From positions 15,193 to 29,031 of the forward strand of contig DKBG01000125.1 in NCBI GenBank assembly GCA_002451155.1: a stretch of DNA of 13,839 nucleotides, given 5' to 3'. Below, in pieces: positions 1 through 5,487 of the stretch. This DNA comes from Ignavibacteria bacterium UBA6906. GTDB lineage: Bacteria; Bacteroidota; Ignavibacteria; UBA10030; UBA6906. The stretch's first letter is position 1. Each line of letters starts with the position of its first letter. The position numbers were made by a program, and so were the translations under genes. Under the pieces are notes generated by a model that worked only from the letters and a program-made list of their open reading frames with translations, did no database searches and was not told the DNA's origin.

Positions 1-905
1 GGTTCCAGGAAGATCTGGTGCCTCTCCCTGTCGGTGAAGCGATTTATCTTGTCCTCAATAGATGGGCAGTACCTTGGTCCGATCCCCTTGATTCTCCCTG
101 TAAACATGGGAGAACGACTGAACCCGGTTCTCAGTACCTCATGCGTATGTCGGTTGGTGTACGTCAAATACATCGGGATCTGGCGGTTCACGATCTGCTT
201 CGTACCGAAGGAGAACGGCGACGGAACCGGGTCCGGCTCCTGAACCTCTGTCTCGCCAATTTCAATCGATCTTAAACTTAGTCGTGGAGGCGTACCTGTT
301 TTCAGGCGGCCTGTTCTGAATCCCGCTTGCAGCAGAGAATCTGCCAGCCTCAGGGCGGCGGGTTCCCCATACCTTCCGCCGACCGTTGTTGTCTCACCCG
401 TGTGCATGACTGCGTTGAGGAATGTCCCGCTACACAAGACGAGAGAGTTGCACCGAATTATTGATCCCTTCTCAGTTAGTGCCCCACAGATCTTTCCACC
501 CTCAAAGAGAATGCTGCCGAGAGAGTCTTCAAGTACATCCAGTCTCTCCTGGGCCAGGATTCTTCTGGTTGCTTCCCGTCCATACCACTCCCTGTCGCTC
601 TGGCAGCGCGGAGACCAGACGGCAGGACCCTTTGAGCGATTGAGCATCCGGAAATGAATTCCCGTGGCGTCAGCAATCTTGCCCATCTCACCACCCAGGG
701 CGTCAATTTCCCTGACAAGGTGTCCCTTTGCCGTTCCGCCGATCGCCGGATTGCAGGACATGCGGCCAATAGCCCGAATGTCCATAGTCACTAGTGCAAC
801 GTTGCACCCCATCCTGGCCGCGGCGAGAGAGGCTTCGATTCCCGCGTGTCCAGCCCCCACTACCAGAATATCGTAGAAATGTTCCACGTGAAACGTCAAC
901 CTCAT
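1..905 (-). CDS. mnmG: MnmG (GidA), tRNA uridine 5-carboxymethylaminomethyl modification enzyme, N-terminal part
   Basis: FAD-dependent subunit that, with MnmE, installs the cmnm5 group on the wobble uridine of certain tRNAs. I translated the minus strand from the ATG at 905-903; 301 complete codons are open to the window edge, so the C-terminal half is missing. The dinucleotide-binding loop GAGHAG is at residues 17-22, followed by the family signatures CNPAIGG (51-57), KGPAVWSPR (about 92-100), RLKTGTPPR and GPRYCPSIEDK, and the sequence stops just after HQIFLE. The ATG overlaps the mnmE stop codon as ATGA, so the two partners are probably translationally coupled. Codons for residues 4-9 (TFHVEH) overlap a near-perfect parS sequence. 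Family assignment is secure; only the length beyond the edge is unknown. Confidence 0.97.
   Translation of the reverse strand, partial: MRLTFHVEHFYDILVVGAGHAGIEASLAAARMGCNVALVTMDIRAIGRMSCNPAIGGTAKGHLVREIDALGGEMGKIADATGIHFRMLNRSKGPAVWSPRCQSDREWYGREATRRILAQERLDVLEDSLGSILFEGGKICGALTEKGSIIRCNSLVLCSGTFLNAVMHTGETTTVGGRYGEPAALRLADSLLQAGFRTGRLKTGTPPRLSLRSIEIGETEVQEPDPVPSPFSFGTKQIVNRQIPMYLTYTNRHTHEVLRTGFSRSPMFTGRIKGIGPRYCPSIEDKINRFTDRERHQIFLE
880..895. promoter_or_regulatory. parS: parS-like ParB binding site inside mnmG
   Basis: The plus strand reads TGTTCCACGTGAAACG. The well-known parS consensus is TGTTNCACGTGAAACA, so 15 of 16 positions agree and only the last base differs. The site lies in the codons for the FHVEH segment of MnmG, about 4.4 kb from the probable origin, where bacterial parS sites usually cluster. 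CACGTG occurs elsewhere in the window but without the flanking bases of parS. No parA or parB gene is in the window. Binding is inferred from sequence only. Confidence 0.8.
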
Positions 906-2296
906 TTTCCGATACAGAACGCTGAGAATATCCTGTTTAGAACTTCCTCCGATGTCACTTCGCCTGTAATTTCGCTAAGAGAAACGAGTGCTTCTCGTAT
1001 ATCAAGTGCGATGAATTCATTGGATGTTCCATTCTGGGCGGTCTCCAGAGCTCGTTCGAGCGAACGGGCAGCCTGTTCCAGTGCCTCCTTATGACGGCGG
1101 TTGACTACGGGAGTGTCTTCCTCAAGGCCCAGGTTTGACGGTTCGGCGAGTCGACCGAGTTCCCGACGAATTTCCTCAATGCCTACCTCTGTCTTGGCTG
1201 AAGTCAGTACGAACACCGCCCCACGGTTTGAGAGTTTTTGGAATTTGAGGCTACTGGGAGGGGTATTGCAGAGATCCAACTTATTCATGGCAACAATCAG
1301 ATGCTGATTCTCGTGCAATTTGCTCAGCATCTCTTCAATTTCCTCCTCCTCTACAGCCTCCGAAAGATCCTCCACAAGGAGAATTACGTCCGCCCCCCGT
1401 GCGGAGGCAAGAGTTCGACTAACACCCTCTGCTTCCGCTTCATCAACGGCTGTACGAAGGCCAGCCGTATCAATGAGCCGATAGCCAATTCCCTCTATTT
1501 CAATGTTCTCTTCAATTGTATCTCGCGTGGTTCCTGCCGAAGGGGTTACAATAGCGCGATTCTCCTTGAGAAGGGCATTGAAGAGGGAAGACTTCCCGAC
1601 ATTCGGTTTTCCGGCAAGCACTACCGTAATACCTTCCCGCAGGATCCTACCCGTCTCAAAGGAGGCTGCCATGCGCCGGACGCTGGTCAGCACAGCTCTG
1701 ATGCGGTCCTGAGTTTCTCCAGACGGAATCAGCTCCAGCCCCTCCTCAGAGAAATCCAGGTCAAGCTCCAATAACGCACATAAATCCGTCAACGAAGTCC
1801 GCAAATCCCTCACCGCGCTCCCGAGTTTCCCTGCCAGCTGCTGCACCGAGATCCTGCGAGCGCGATCACTCCGCGCCGCAATCAGATCCGCCACCGCTTC
1901 CGCTTGAGAGAGATCGATTCTGCCGTTGAGGAACGCCCGCCGAGTAAATTCTCCTGGTGCAGCAGACCTCGCACCGGCATGCAGCGCCTGGGCCAGGACG
2001 GCACGTGCGACAGCTGTCCCGCCATGACAACTGAACTCCACTGCGTCCTCACCCGTATAGGAGTTCGGCTGGCGAAACACCGTTGCCAGTACCTCGTCAA
2101 CGACCTGACCGTCCCCATCCACAATCGCGCCATGATGCACCGTGTATCCGGCACAGGTCGAGAGCTGCACACGGCCTTGAAACAGACGGTCTGCCAGAGG
2201 GAGCACGCCGTCCCCGCTCATCCGGATGATTGAGAGCGCCCCTTCACCCGGCGGGGTCGCAATCGAGGCAATCGGAGAGGTGTCGACGGGATTCAT
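902..2296 (-). CDS. mnmE: MnmE (TrmE), tRNA modification GTPase
   Basis: GTP-hydrolysing partner of MnmG in wobble-uridine modification, 464 residues, the usual family length. The N-terminal tetrahydrofolate-binding domain starts PIASIATPPGEGALSIIR. The G domain is inserted in the helical domain: G1 GKPNVGKS (229-236), G2 TTRDT (256-260), G3 DTAGL (276-280), G4 NKLD (338-341). The protein ends with the invariant FCIGK, whose cysteine is functionally important. I chose the ATG at 2296-2294 because it gives the normal N-terminus; a further upstream ATG in frame at 2389 lies in the loop of a terminator hairpin and would add 31 non-conserved residues. No Shine-Dalgarno precedes 2296, and a promoter lies immediately upstream, so the transcript may be leaderless. 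The stop overlaps the mnmG start by four bases. Confidence 0.97.
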   Translation of the reverse strand: MNPVDTSPIASIATPPGEGALSIIRMSGDGVLPLADRLFQGRVQLSTCAGYTVHHGAIVDGDGQVVDEVLATVFRQPNSYTGEDAVEFSCHGGTAVARAVLAQALHAGARSAAPGEFTRRAFLNGRIDLSQAEAVADLIAARSDRARRISVQQLAGKLGSAVRDLRTSLTDLCALLELDLDFSEEGLELIPSGETQDRIRAVLTSVRRMAASFETGRILREGITVVLAGKPNVGKSSLFNALLKENRAIVTPSAGTTRDTIEENIEIEGIGYRLIDTAGLRTAVDEAEAEGVSRTLASARGADVILLVEDLSEAVEEEEIEEMLSKLHENQHLIVAMNKLDLCNTPPSSLKFQKLSNRGAVFVLTSAKTEVGIEEIRRELGRLAEPSNLGLEEDTPVVNRRHKEALEQAARSLERALETAQNGTSNEFIALDIREALVSLSEITGEVTSEEVLNRIFSAFCIGK

Positions 2297-2305
2297 TGGA
2301 CTGAA

Positions 2306-2334
2306 TATATAGCATTTTCCGTTCTCACGCGCAA
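2306..2334 (-). promoter_or_regulatory. candidate promoter of mnmE-mnmG
   Basis: On the minus strand an extended -10 element TGC-TATATA occupies 2314-2306, with a weak -35 TTGCGC at 2334-2329 and a 17-base spacer. The expected start of transcription is near 2299, only about three bases before the mnmE ATG at 2296. It lies just after the terminator of the upstream yidC operon, where a new promoter is needed. The -10 is reasonable and the -35 is poor. Confidence 0.45.
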
Positions 2335-2363
2335 TCAAGCCACTCCATCCTGCAGCCGGTACC

Positions 2364-2400
2364 ACAAACAAAAAGGCCCGCCCCTTCATGGGGCGGGCCC
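2364..2400 (-). terminator. rho-independent terminator of the rpmH-rnpA-yidD-yidC operon
   Basis: A perfect 10-base-pair GC-rich stem, GGCCCGCCCC at 2375-2384 paired with GGGGCGGGCC at 2390-2399, has a five-base loop. Read on the minus strand it is followed by TTTTTGTTTGT. It lies 26 bases past the yidC stop. The opposite strand has no T-run after the stem, so it acts in one direction. Confidence 0.93.
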
Positions 2401-2425
2401 GAACCGCGAGGACGACCGCTGCGCC

Positions 2426-4225
2426 TCAGCGAAGCTTGGGCAGGTCTTTCGTCAGCCTGTTCATAATGCCGCCGGTCTTCTTCTTCGGATCGACCTTTCG
2501 AAGCGGCTCGTTCGCATGCTGCTTGTTGATCCACAGCTGCTGCCCGATCGAGAGAAGGTTGAACACGAAGTAATAGAGATTCAGGCCTGAAGGTAGACTC
2601 ATAAAGAGGAGGGTCATCATGACGCTCATCGCGTATCCGGTCGACCGATTTCTTGGATCCGCCGGGGTAAGAAGCTGTTGAATAAACATTGTCGCGCCCA
2701 TCGCCAGTGCCAGCCCGCTGACCTGGTCAATCCCGAGCAGCGGAATCGAGAAGGGAAGGTGAAAAATTGTGTCCGGAATCGACAGATCCCGAATCCACCA
2801 TATGAACGCCGCCTGCCGCAGCTCGATCGATGATCTGAAGACTGAGTAGAGCGCGAAGAGAATGGGCATTTGCAATAACAGCGGTAGACAGCCGGACGCA
2901 GGATTAACGCCGTATTCTTTGTACAGATTCATGATTTGTTGATTCATCTTTTCCGGGTTGTCTTTGTACTTCTCCCGGATCTCGTTCATCATCGGCGTCA
3001 GCGCCTGCATCCGCTTCATCGACCGCATACTTGTGCGGGTCAGGGGATGCAGTGCAATCTTGATGATGATCGAAAAGATGATGATCACCAGGCCAAAATT
3101 CGGAATGAAGCTTCTGAGAAACGTAAACATCGGAATCATGACGTACTCGGAAATCGGCCGAATGATCCAGGCGGCCCCGAGCGACATCGTCTGCTCGAGC
3201 CCTCTCCCAAGCGCCTTAATCCGGTCGTATTCAAGTGGACCAAGATACACCGTCAGGTGCGTCGATTCGAGTGGCCCGCCCCGGAATGGCATTGTGAGAG
3301 CAACCGAATAGGTTTCCTTAAGTCCGTTATTGGGATAGTGTGCCGCGCGTCCCTCGAGATACGCTCCCTGTGTGGTCCCTTCGTCTGCAATCATCGCCAT
3401 CACAAAGTACTTTGTCCGCGTGGAAACCCAGGATGTGGTTCCCGCTAGATCACGCTTCTGCGGCTCCTCGGGCTTATGCGCGTCCAACTCGGTGAGCTCC
3501 CCACCCGAGTAGGCGAACGCCGCTGCGGAATTGGACTCGTCAACACTGTTCCCCTCCGCGTACCGAAGTCCATGTTCCCAGACCACCTCATACTCAAAAT
3601 TTGAAATCACCGGCCCGCACTTCTCCAGGACAAGATCGACACCGAACGCATACGTGTTGTTCCGGAAGGTGAACCGCTTGATGATCCTCCCGCCACCGTC
3701 AATCGGTAGGACCAGATCAACTGTTACGCTGTCAGCGCCGCCGAGCTCGACAACCTCGCCAATCCTGCGGTCCGGATCAAAGTAGAGATCCCGGGTGTTC
3801 ACCAGCTTGCCGTCACTTGTGGTGAACAACAGACTGAAATCACCACCACCCGAATACTCGACAAGCTCCACAGGCAGATGATCCCAGGTTTTGTAGTTCG
3901 ACAACACCCATGTTCGGATCAGTCCGCCGCGTGTGGTCAACTCGGCCGTGTAGAGGGCGGTCTTGATGACAATATGCCGTTCACGCCCGGTGCTCCGCGA
4001 GGCAAAAAACGAACTCTGCGTTCCAGCAGAGATGCCCGAAGCCGCGGGCGCCTCGTCCTTCATGACCTTTGGTTCAACCCGCGCAGCCGTGTCGGGGACT
4101 TTCCGCTGCGTCATGGCAGTGTCCTGAGAAACGGGCAACGGCGCCGGCGGGGGGGCCTGGAGAAACATCCAGAGGATGAGAACGAGCGCTATGAGCACAA
4201 ATCCAATTGTAGTCTGTTTGTCCAT
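2426..4225 (-). CDS. yidC: YidC membrane protein insertase
   Basis: Inserts and folds inner-membrane proteins, alone or with the Sec translocon. The product is 599 residues. One N-terminal membrane segment (about residues 7-23, GFVLIALVLILWMFL) is followed by a proline-rich stretch and a large periplasmic domain of about 320 residues, as in Gram-negative YidC. The C-terminal insertase core carries GCLPLLLQMPILFALY and SLPSGLNLYYFVFNLLSIGQQ, with an arginine-containing segment LTRTSMRSMKRMQ after the first core helix. The tail is basic (KVDPKKKTGG). The start is the ATG at 4225-4223, with GGAG at 4234-4231 five bases upstream; an in-frame extension to 4258 would run into yidD. It lies 16 bases after yidD and is the last gene of the operon before a strong terminator. 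Confidence 0.97.
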   Translation of the reverse strand: MDKQTTIGFVLIALVLILWMFLQAPPPAPLPVSQDTAMTQRKVPDTAARVEPKVMKDEAPAASGISAGTQSSFFASRSTGRERHIVIKTALYTAELTTRGGLIRTWVLSNYKTWDHLPVELVEYSGGGDFSLLFTTSDGKLVNTRDLYFDPDRRIGEVVELGGADSVTVDLVLPIDGGGRIIKRFTFRNNTYAFGVDLVLEKCGPVISNFEYEVVWEHGLRYAEGNSVDESNSAAAFAYSGGELTELDAHKPEEPQKRDLAGTTSWVSTRTKYFVMAMIADEGTTQGAYLEGRAAHYPNNGLKETYSVALTMPFRGGPLESTHLTVYLGPLEYDRIKALGRGLEQTMSLGAAWIIRPISEYVMIPMFTFLRSFIPNFGLVIIIFSIIIKIALHPLTRTSMRSMKRMQALTPMMNEIREKYKDNPEKMNQQIMNLYKEYGVNPASGCLPLLLQMPILFALYSVFRSSIELRQAAFIWWIRDLSIPDTIFHLPFSIPLLGIDQVSGLALAMGATMFIQQLLTPADPRNRSTGYAMSVMMTLLFMSLPSGLNLYYFVFNLLSIGQQLWINKQHANEPLRKVDPKKKTGGIMNRLTKDLPKLR

Positions 4226-4241
4226 TATATCTCCAAAACCA

Positions 4242-4454
4242 TTACGGAACCGGATCAAAGCCCCCTGGATTCCATGGGTGACAGCGCCCTATCCGCTTCA
4301 GCGCCATCCAGGAGCCCTTCCCGGGACCGTATTTCTGAATCGCCTCGACTGCAAAAGTCGAACACGTGGGGTGAAATCTGCATGTGTTGGGGGGGAGAAT
4401 GGGAGAGATCAGAGCCTGATACCCCCGAATCAAAAGAATCAGGAGGGTGCTCAC
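4242..4454 (-). CDS. yidD: YidD, membrane protein insertion efficiency factor
   Basis: Small membrane-associated protein (DUF37 family) that helps YidC-dependent insertion; always small, here 70 residues. Family signatures are LIRGYQALISPILPP, CRFHPTCSTFAVEAI, GSWMALKRIGRCHP and GGFDPVP, with three conserved cysteines at 25, 31 and 58. I chose the GTG at 4454-4452: it overlaps the rnpA stop as GTGA, has AAGG seven bases upstream, and places MSTLLILLIRGYQ at the N-terminus as usual for the family. Another in-frame GTG at 4493 would add 13 residues and give a 43-base overlap with rnpA. The fixed order rnpA-yidD-yidC is widely conserved. Confidence 0.93.
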   Translation of the reverse strand: MSTLLILLIRGYQALISPILPPNTCRFHPTCSTFAVEAIQKYGPGKGSWMALKRIGRCHPWNPGGFDPVP

Positions 4455-4840
4455 TGCTGTACCTTGCTGCAAAGCTTTGCGACCTGATTGCACAAGCTGC
4501 CGATATCTGACGCCACCGGCTGCTGCTTCAGTCTTCGGACGTCTACAGATGGACTACTTCTCCAGACAAATACCACCGAGACAGCACACCGTTCCCGGAG
4601 AACGGTGTTGGTAAGAACCGGCAACTCTCGGAATACCGCCTCCCGCATAAGCCTACGGAGACGATTCCTCATCACGGCGCTGTGGCGCCTGCTGGAGATC
4701 GAATAACCAATTCGCACACCCGGTTCGTTCGCGCGCTCAACAAGAAGAACGGCTCGAACAAGACTTCCCTCAAGCCGCTGACCAAGCGCGAAGACACGAC
4801 TGAACGCGCCGCGCCCTCGCAGCACGTATCGCCGCTTCAC
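4451..4840 (-). CDS. rnpA: RnpA, protein component of ribonuclease P
   Basis: Basic protein that binds the RNase P RNA and assists 5' maturation of tRNA. The product is 129 residues. The N-terminus MKRRYVLRGRGAFSRVFALG is typical, and the RNR signature is present as MRNRLRRLMREA (R58, N59, R60 and following). The last 25 or so residues are not recognisably conserved. The start must be the GTG at 4840-4838, because a TGA lies in frame six codons upstream and no other start fits the conserved N-terminus. Only one base separates it from the rpmH stop, and its own stop overlaps the yidD start, so the three genes form a tightly coupled unit. Confidence 0.95.
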   Translation of the reverse strand: MKRRYVLRGRGAFSRVFALGQRLEGSLVRAVLLVERANEPGVRIGYSISSRRHSAVMRNRLRRLMREAVFRELPVLTNTVLRERCAVSVVFVWRSSPSVDVRRLKQQPVASDIGSLCNQVAKLCSKVQQ

Positions 4841-4841
4841 G

Positions 4842-4988
4842 CTACCGCTCGTCGCTCACCGTGAGCTTGTGCCGCCCTTTTGCCCGGCGGCGCGCAAGAA
4901 CCTGACGTCCCGTCTTGGTCGCCATGCGGGCCCGAAACCCGTGCGTGTTCTTCCGCTTTCGGTTGTGCGGCTGAAATGTCCGCTTCAT
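4842..4988 (-). CDS. rpmH: 50S ribosomal protein L34
   Basis: Small, very basic protein of the large ribosomal subunit, 48 residues here. I translated the minus strand from the ATG at 4988-4986 to the TAG at 4844-4842: it begins MKRTFQPHNRKRKNTHGFR and continues with RMATKTGRQVLARRRAKGR, ending KLTVSDER, a full-length L34. GAGG at 4997-4994 is a well-placed ribosome binding site, five bases from the ATG. It is the first recognised gene of the operon rpmH-rnpA-yidD-yidC, the classical origin-proximal order. A short ORF with a strong ribosome binding site ends on its start codon (see 4985-5071). Confidence 0.97.
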   Translation of the reverse strand: MKRTFQPHNRKRKNTHGFRARMATKTGRQVLARRRAKGRHKLTVSDER

Positions 4989-5071
4989 AACATCCTCGAC
5001 TGGTCCACTATAGGCAACGGAAACCCCGAGCGACGCCCCTTTTCGACATCCGCGTCACTCCACGAAAGCAC
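4985..5071 (-). CDS. possible 28-codon leader ORF coupled to rpmH
   Basis: A GTG at 5071-5069 is preceded by a perfect AGGAGG (5085-5080) eight bases away, the best ribosome binding sequence in the window. The frame stays open for 28 codons and its TGA (4987-4985) overlaps the rpmH ATG in the form ATGA. The peptide starts MLSWSDADVEKGRRSG; I recognise no family. The overlap and the strong Shine-Dalgarno suggest translational coupling or attenuation of the rpmH operon, for example by ribosome-assembly feedback. It could also be chance: 28 codons is short, and the initiation codon is GTG. Confidence 0.35.
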   Translation of the reverse strand: MLSWSDADVEKGRRSGFPLPIVDQSRML

Positions 5072-5162
5072 CGCCAATACCTCCTGAGGGGAAGACTTAC
5101 AGGGTATGAAAAACCGAGCTCAAAAACAACCCAATGACCATGCCCGACACTGAAGAATTCCC

Positions 5163-5191
5163 TTGCCTTCTGAGTCTCCATACGCTATAAT
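5163..5191 (+). promoter_or_regulatory. candidate dnaA promoter
   Basis: TTGCCT (5163-5168, four of six) and a perfect TATAAT (5186-5191) are separated by exactly 17 bases. Transcription would start near 5198, giving a leader of about 290 bases that runs through all the DnaA boxes before dnaA. That arrangement would allow DnaA to control its own gene. A weaker alternative lies near 5400-5430. Confidence 0.45.
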
Positions 5192-5222
5192 GATTTGGAA
5201 GATGTGCCAGGAATCGATGTTT

Positions 5223-5250
5223 ATAATATGTTGATATGTTTTGCTGTCGA
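5223..5250 (-). promoter_or_regulatory. candidate promoter of the rpmH operon
   Basis: On the minus strand TCGACA (5250-5245, five of six to TTGACA) is separated by 16 bases from TATTAT (5228-5223, five of six to TATAAT). Transcription would start near 5216 and give a leader of roughly 230 bases before rpmH. It is the best minus-strand match I found upstream of rpmH. Confidence 0.4.
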
Positions 5251-5279
5251 AATTCCGGGTTCCTTTCGAGTACATATGA

Positions 5280-5288
5280 TTATCCACA
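5280..5288 (+). promoter_or_regulatory. consensus DnaA box
   Basis: TTATCCACA is an exact match to the high-affinity DnaA box TTATNCACA. It is the only exact match I found in the window and lies 200 bases before dnaA, next to the AT-rich segment. Confidence 0.85.
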
Positions 5289-5351
5289 GACTTAAAGTGT
5301 GACTGTTGGTATCTCCTTCTATCTCCTGTAACAACAACCAAATCAAACGAT

Positions 5352-5365
5352 TGTGGATATTCACA
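5352..5365. promoter_or_regulatory. overlapping inverted pair of DnaA boxes
   Basis: TGTGGATATTCACA contains ATATCCACA on the minus strand (5360-5352) and ATATTCACA on the plus strand (5357-5365). Each differs from the DnaA box only at its first base. The two overlap by four bases, forming a nearly perfect 14-base palindrome. Confidence 0.6.
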
Positions 5366-5368
5366 GGG

Positions 5369-5463
5369 CGTTGATAACATCAGGACACTGCTCTTCTGGT
5401 TGCCGTCAAGTATTCGTCACTGTGTATTAAGTTGTTGATAACTCGCGTTCCGGTGTTGATAAC
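5369..5463 (-). repeat. three GTTGATAAC repeats, probable low-affinity DnaA sites
   Basis: GTTGATAAC occurs at 5370-5378, 5434-5442 and 5455-5463, all in the same orientation. The last two are preceded by T, giving TTATCAACA on the minus strand, one base from a DnaA box. Their start-to-start distance is 21 bases, two helical turns. They end 24 bases before the dnaA start codon. Confidence 0.6.
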
Positions 5464-5487
5464 CTCTTCCCATCGCTCACAACCCAA

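Larger units (their letters stand above)
5100..5487. other. oriC: probable chromosomal replication origin (oriC), rpmH-dnaA interval
   Basis: The 499-base gap between the divergent rpmH and dnaA genes holds no convincing protein gene beyond the short leader ORF. It contains a perfect DnaA box at 5280-5288, an overlapping inverted pair of one-mismatch boxes at 5352-5365, a one-mismatch box on the minus strand at 5421-5429, and two TGTTGATAA (complement TTATCAACA) at 5433-5441 and 5454-5462. The segment about 5183-5245 is AT-rich and could be the unwinding element. Genes on both sides point away from it. Position next to dnaA, box clustering and divergent gene orientation are the standard signs of an origin. 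Confidence 0.8.

Noticed and set aside
1238..1774. 178-codon open frame on the plus strand inside mnmE
   Set aside because: Antisense to the conserved G domain of MnmE; no family features.
2297..2389. In-frame extension of mnmE to an ATG at 2389
   Set aside because: The ATG lies in the loop of the terminator hairpin, the extra 31 residues do not fit the family, and the ATG at 2296 gives the normal N-terminus.
2936..3448. 170-codon open frame on the plus strand opposite yidC
   Set aside because: Antisense to conserved yidC coding sequence; histidine/arginine-rich product with no motif.
5120..5380. 86-codon open frame on the minus strand inside the origin
   Set aside because: Covers the DnaA box and AT-rich segment, has no family resemblance, and its downstream end is not placed against any gene. 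Intergenic regulatory sequence explains it better.
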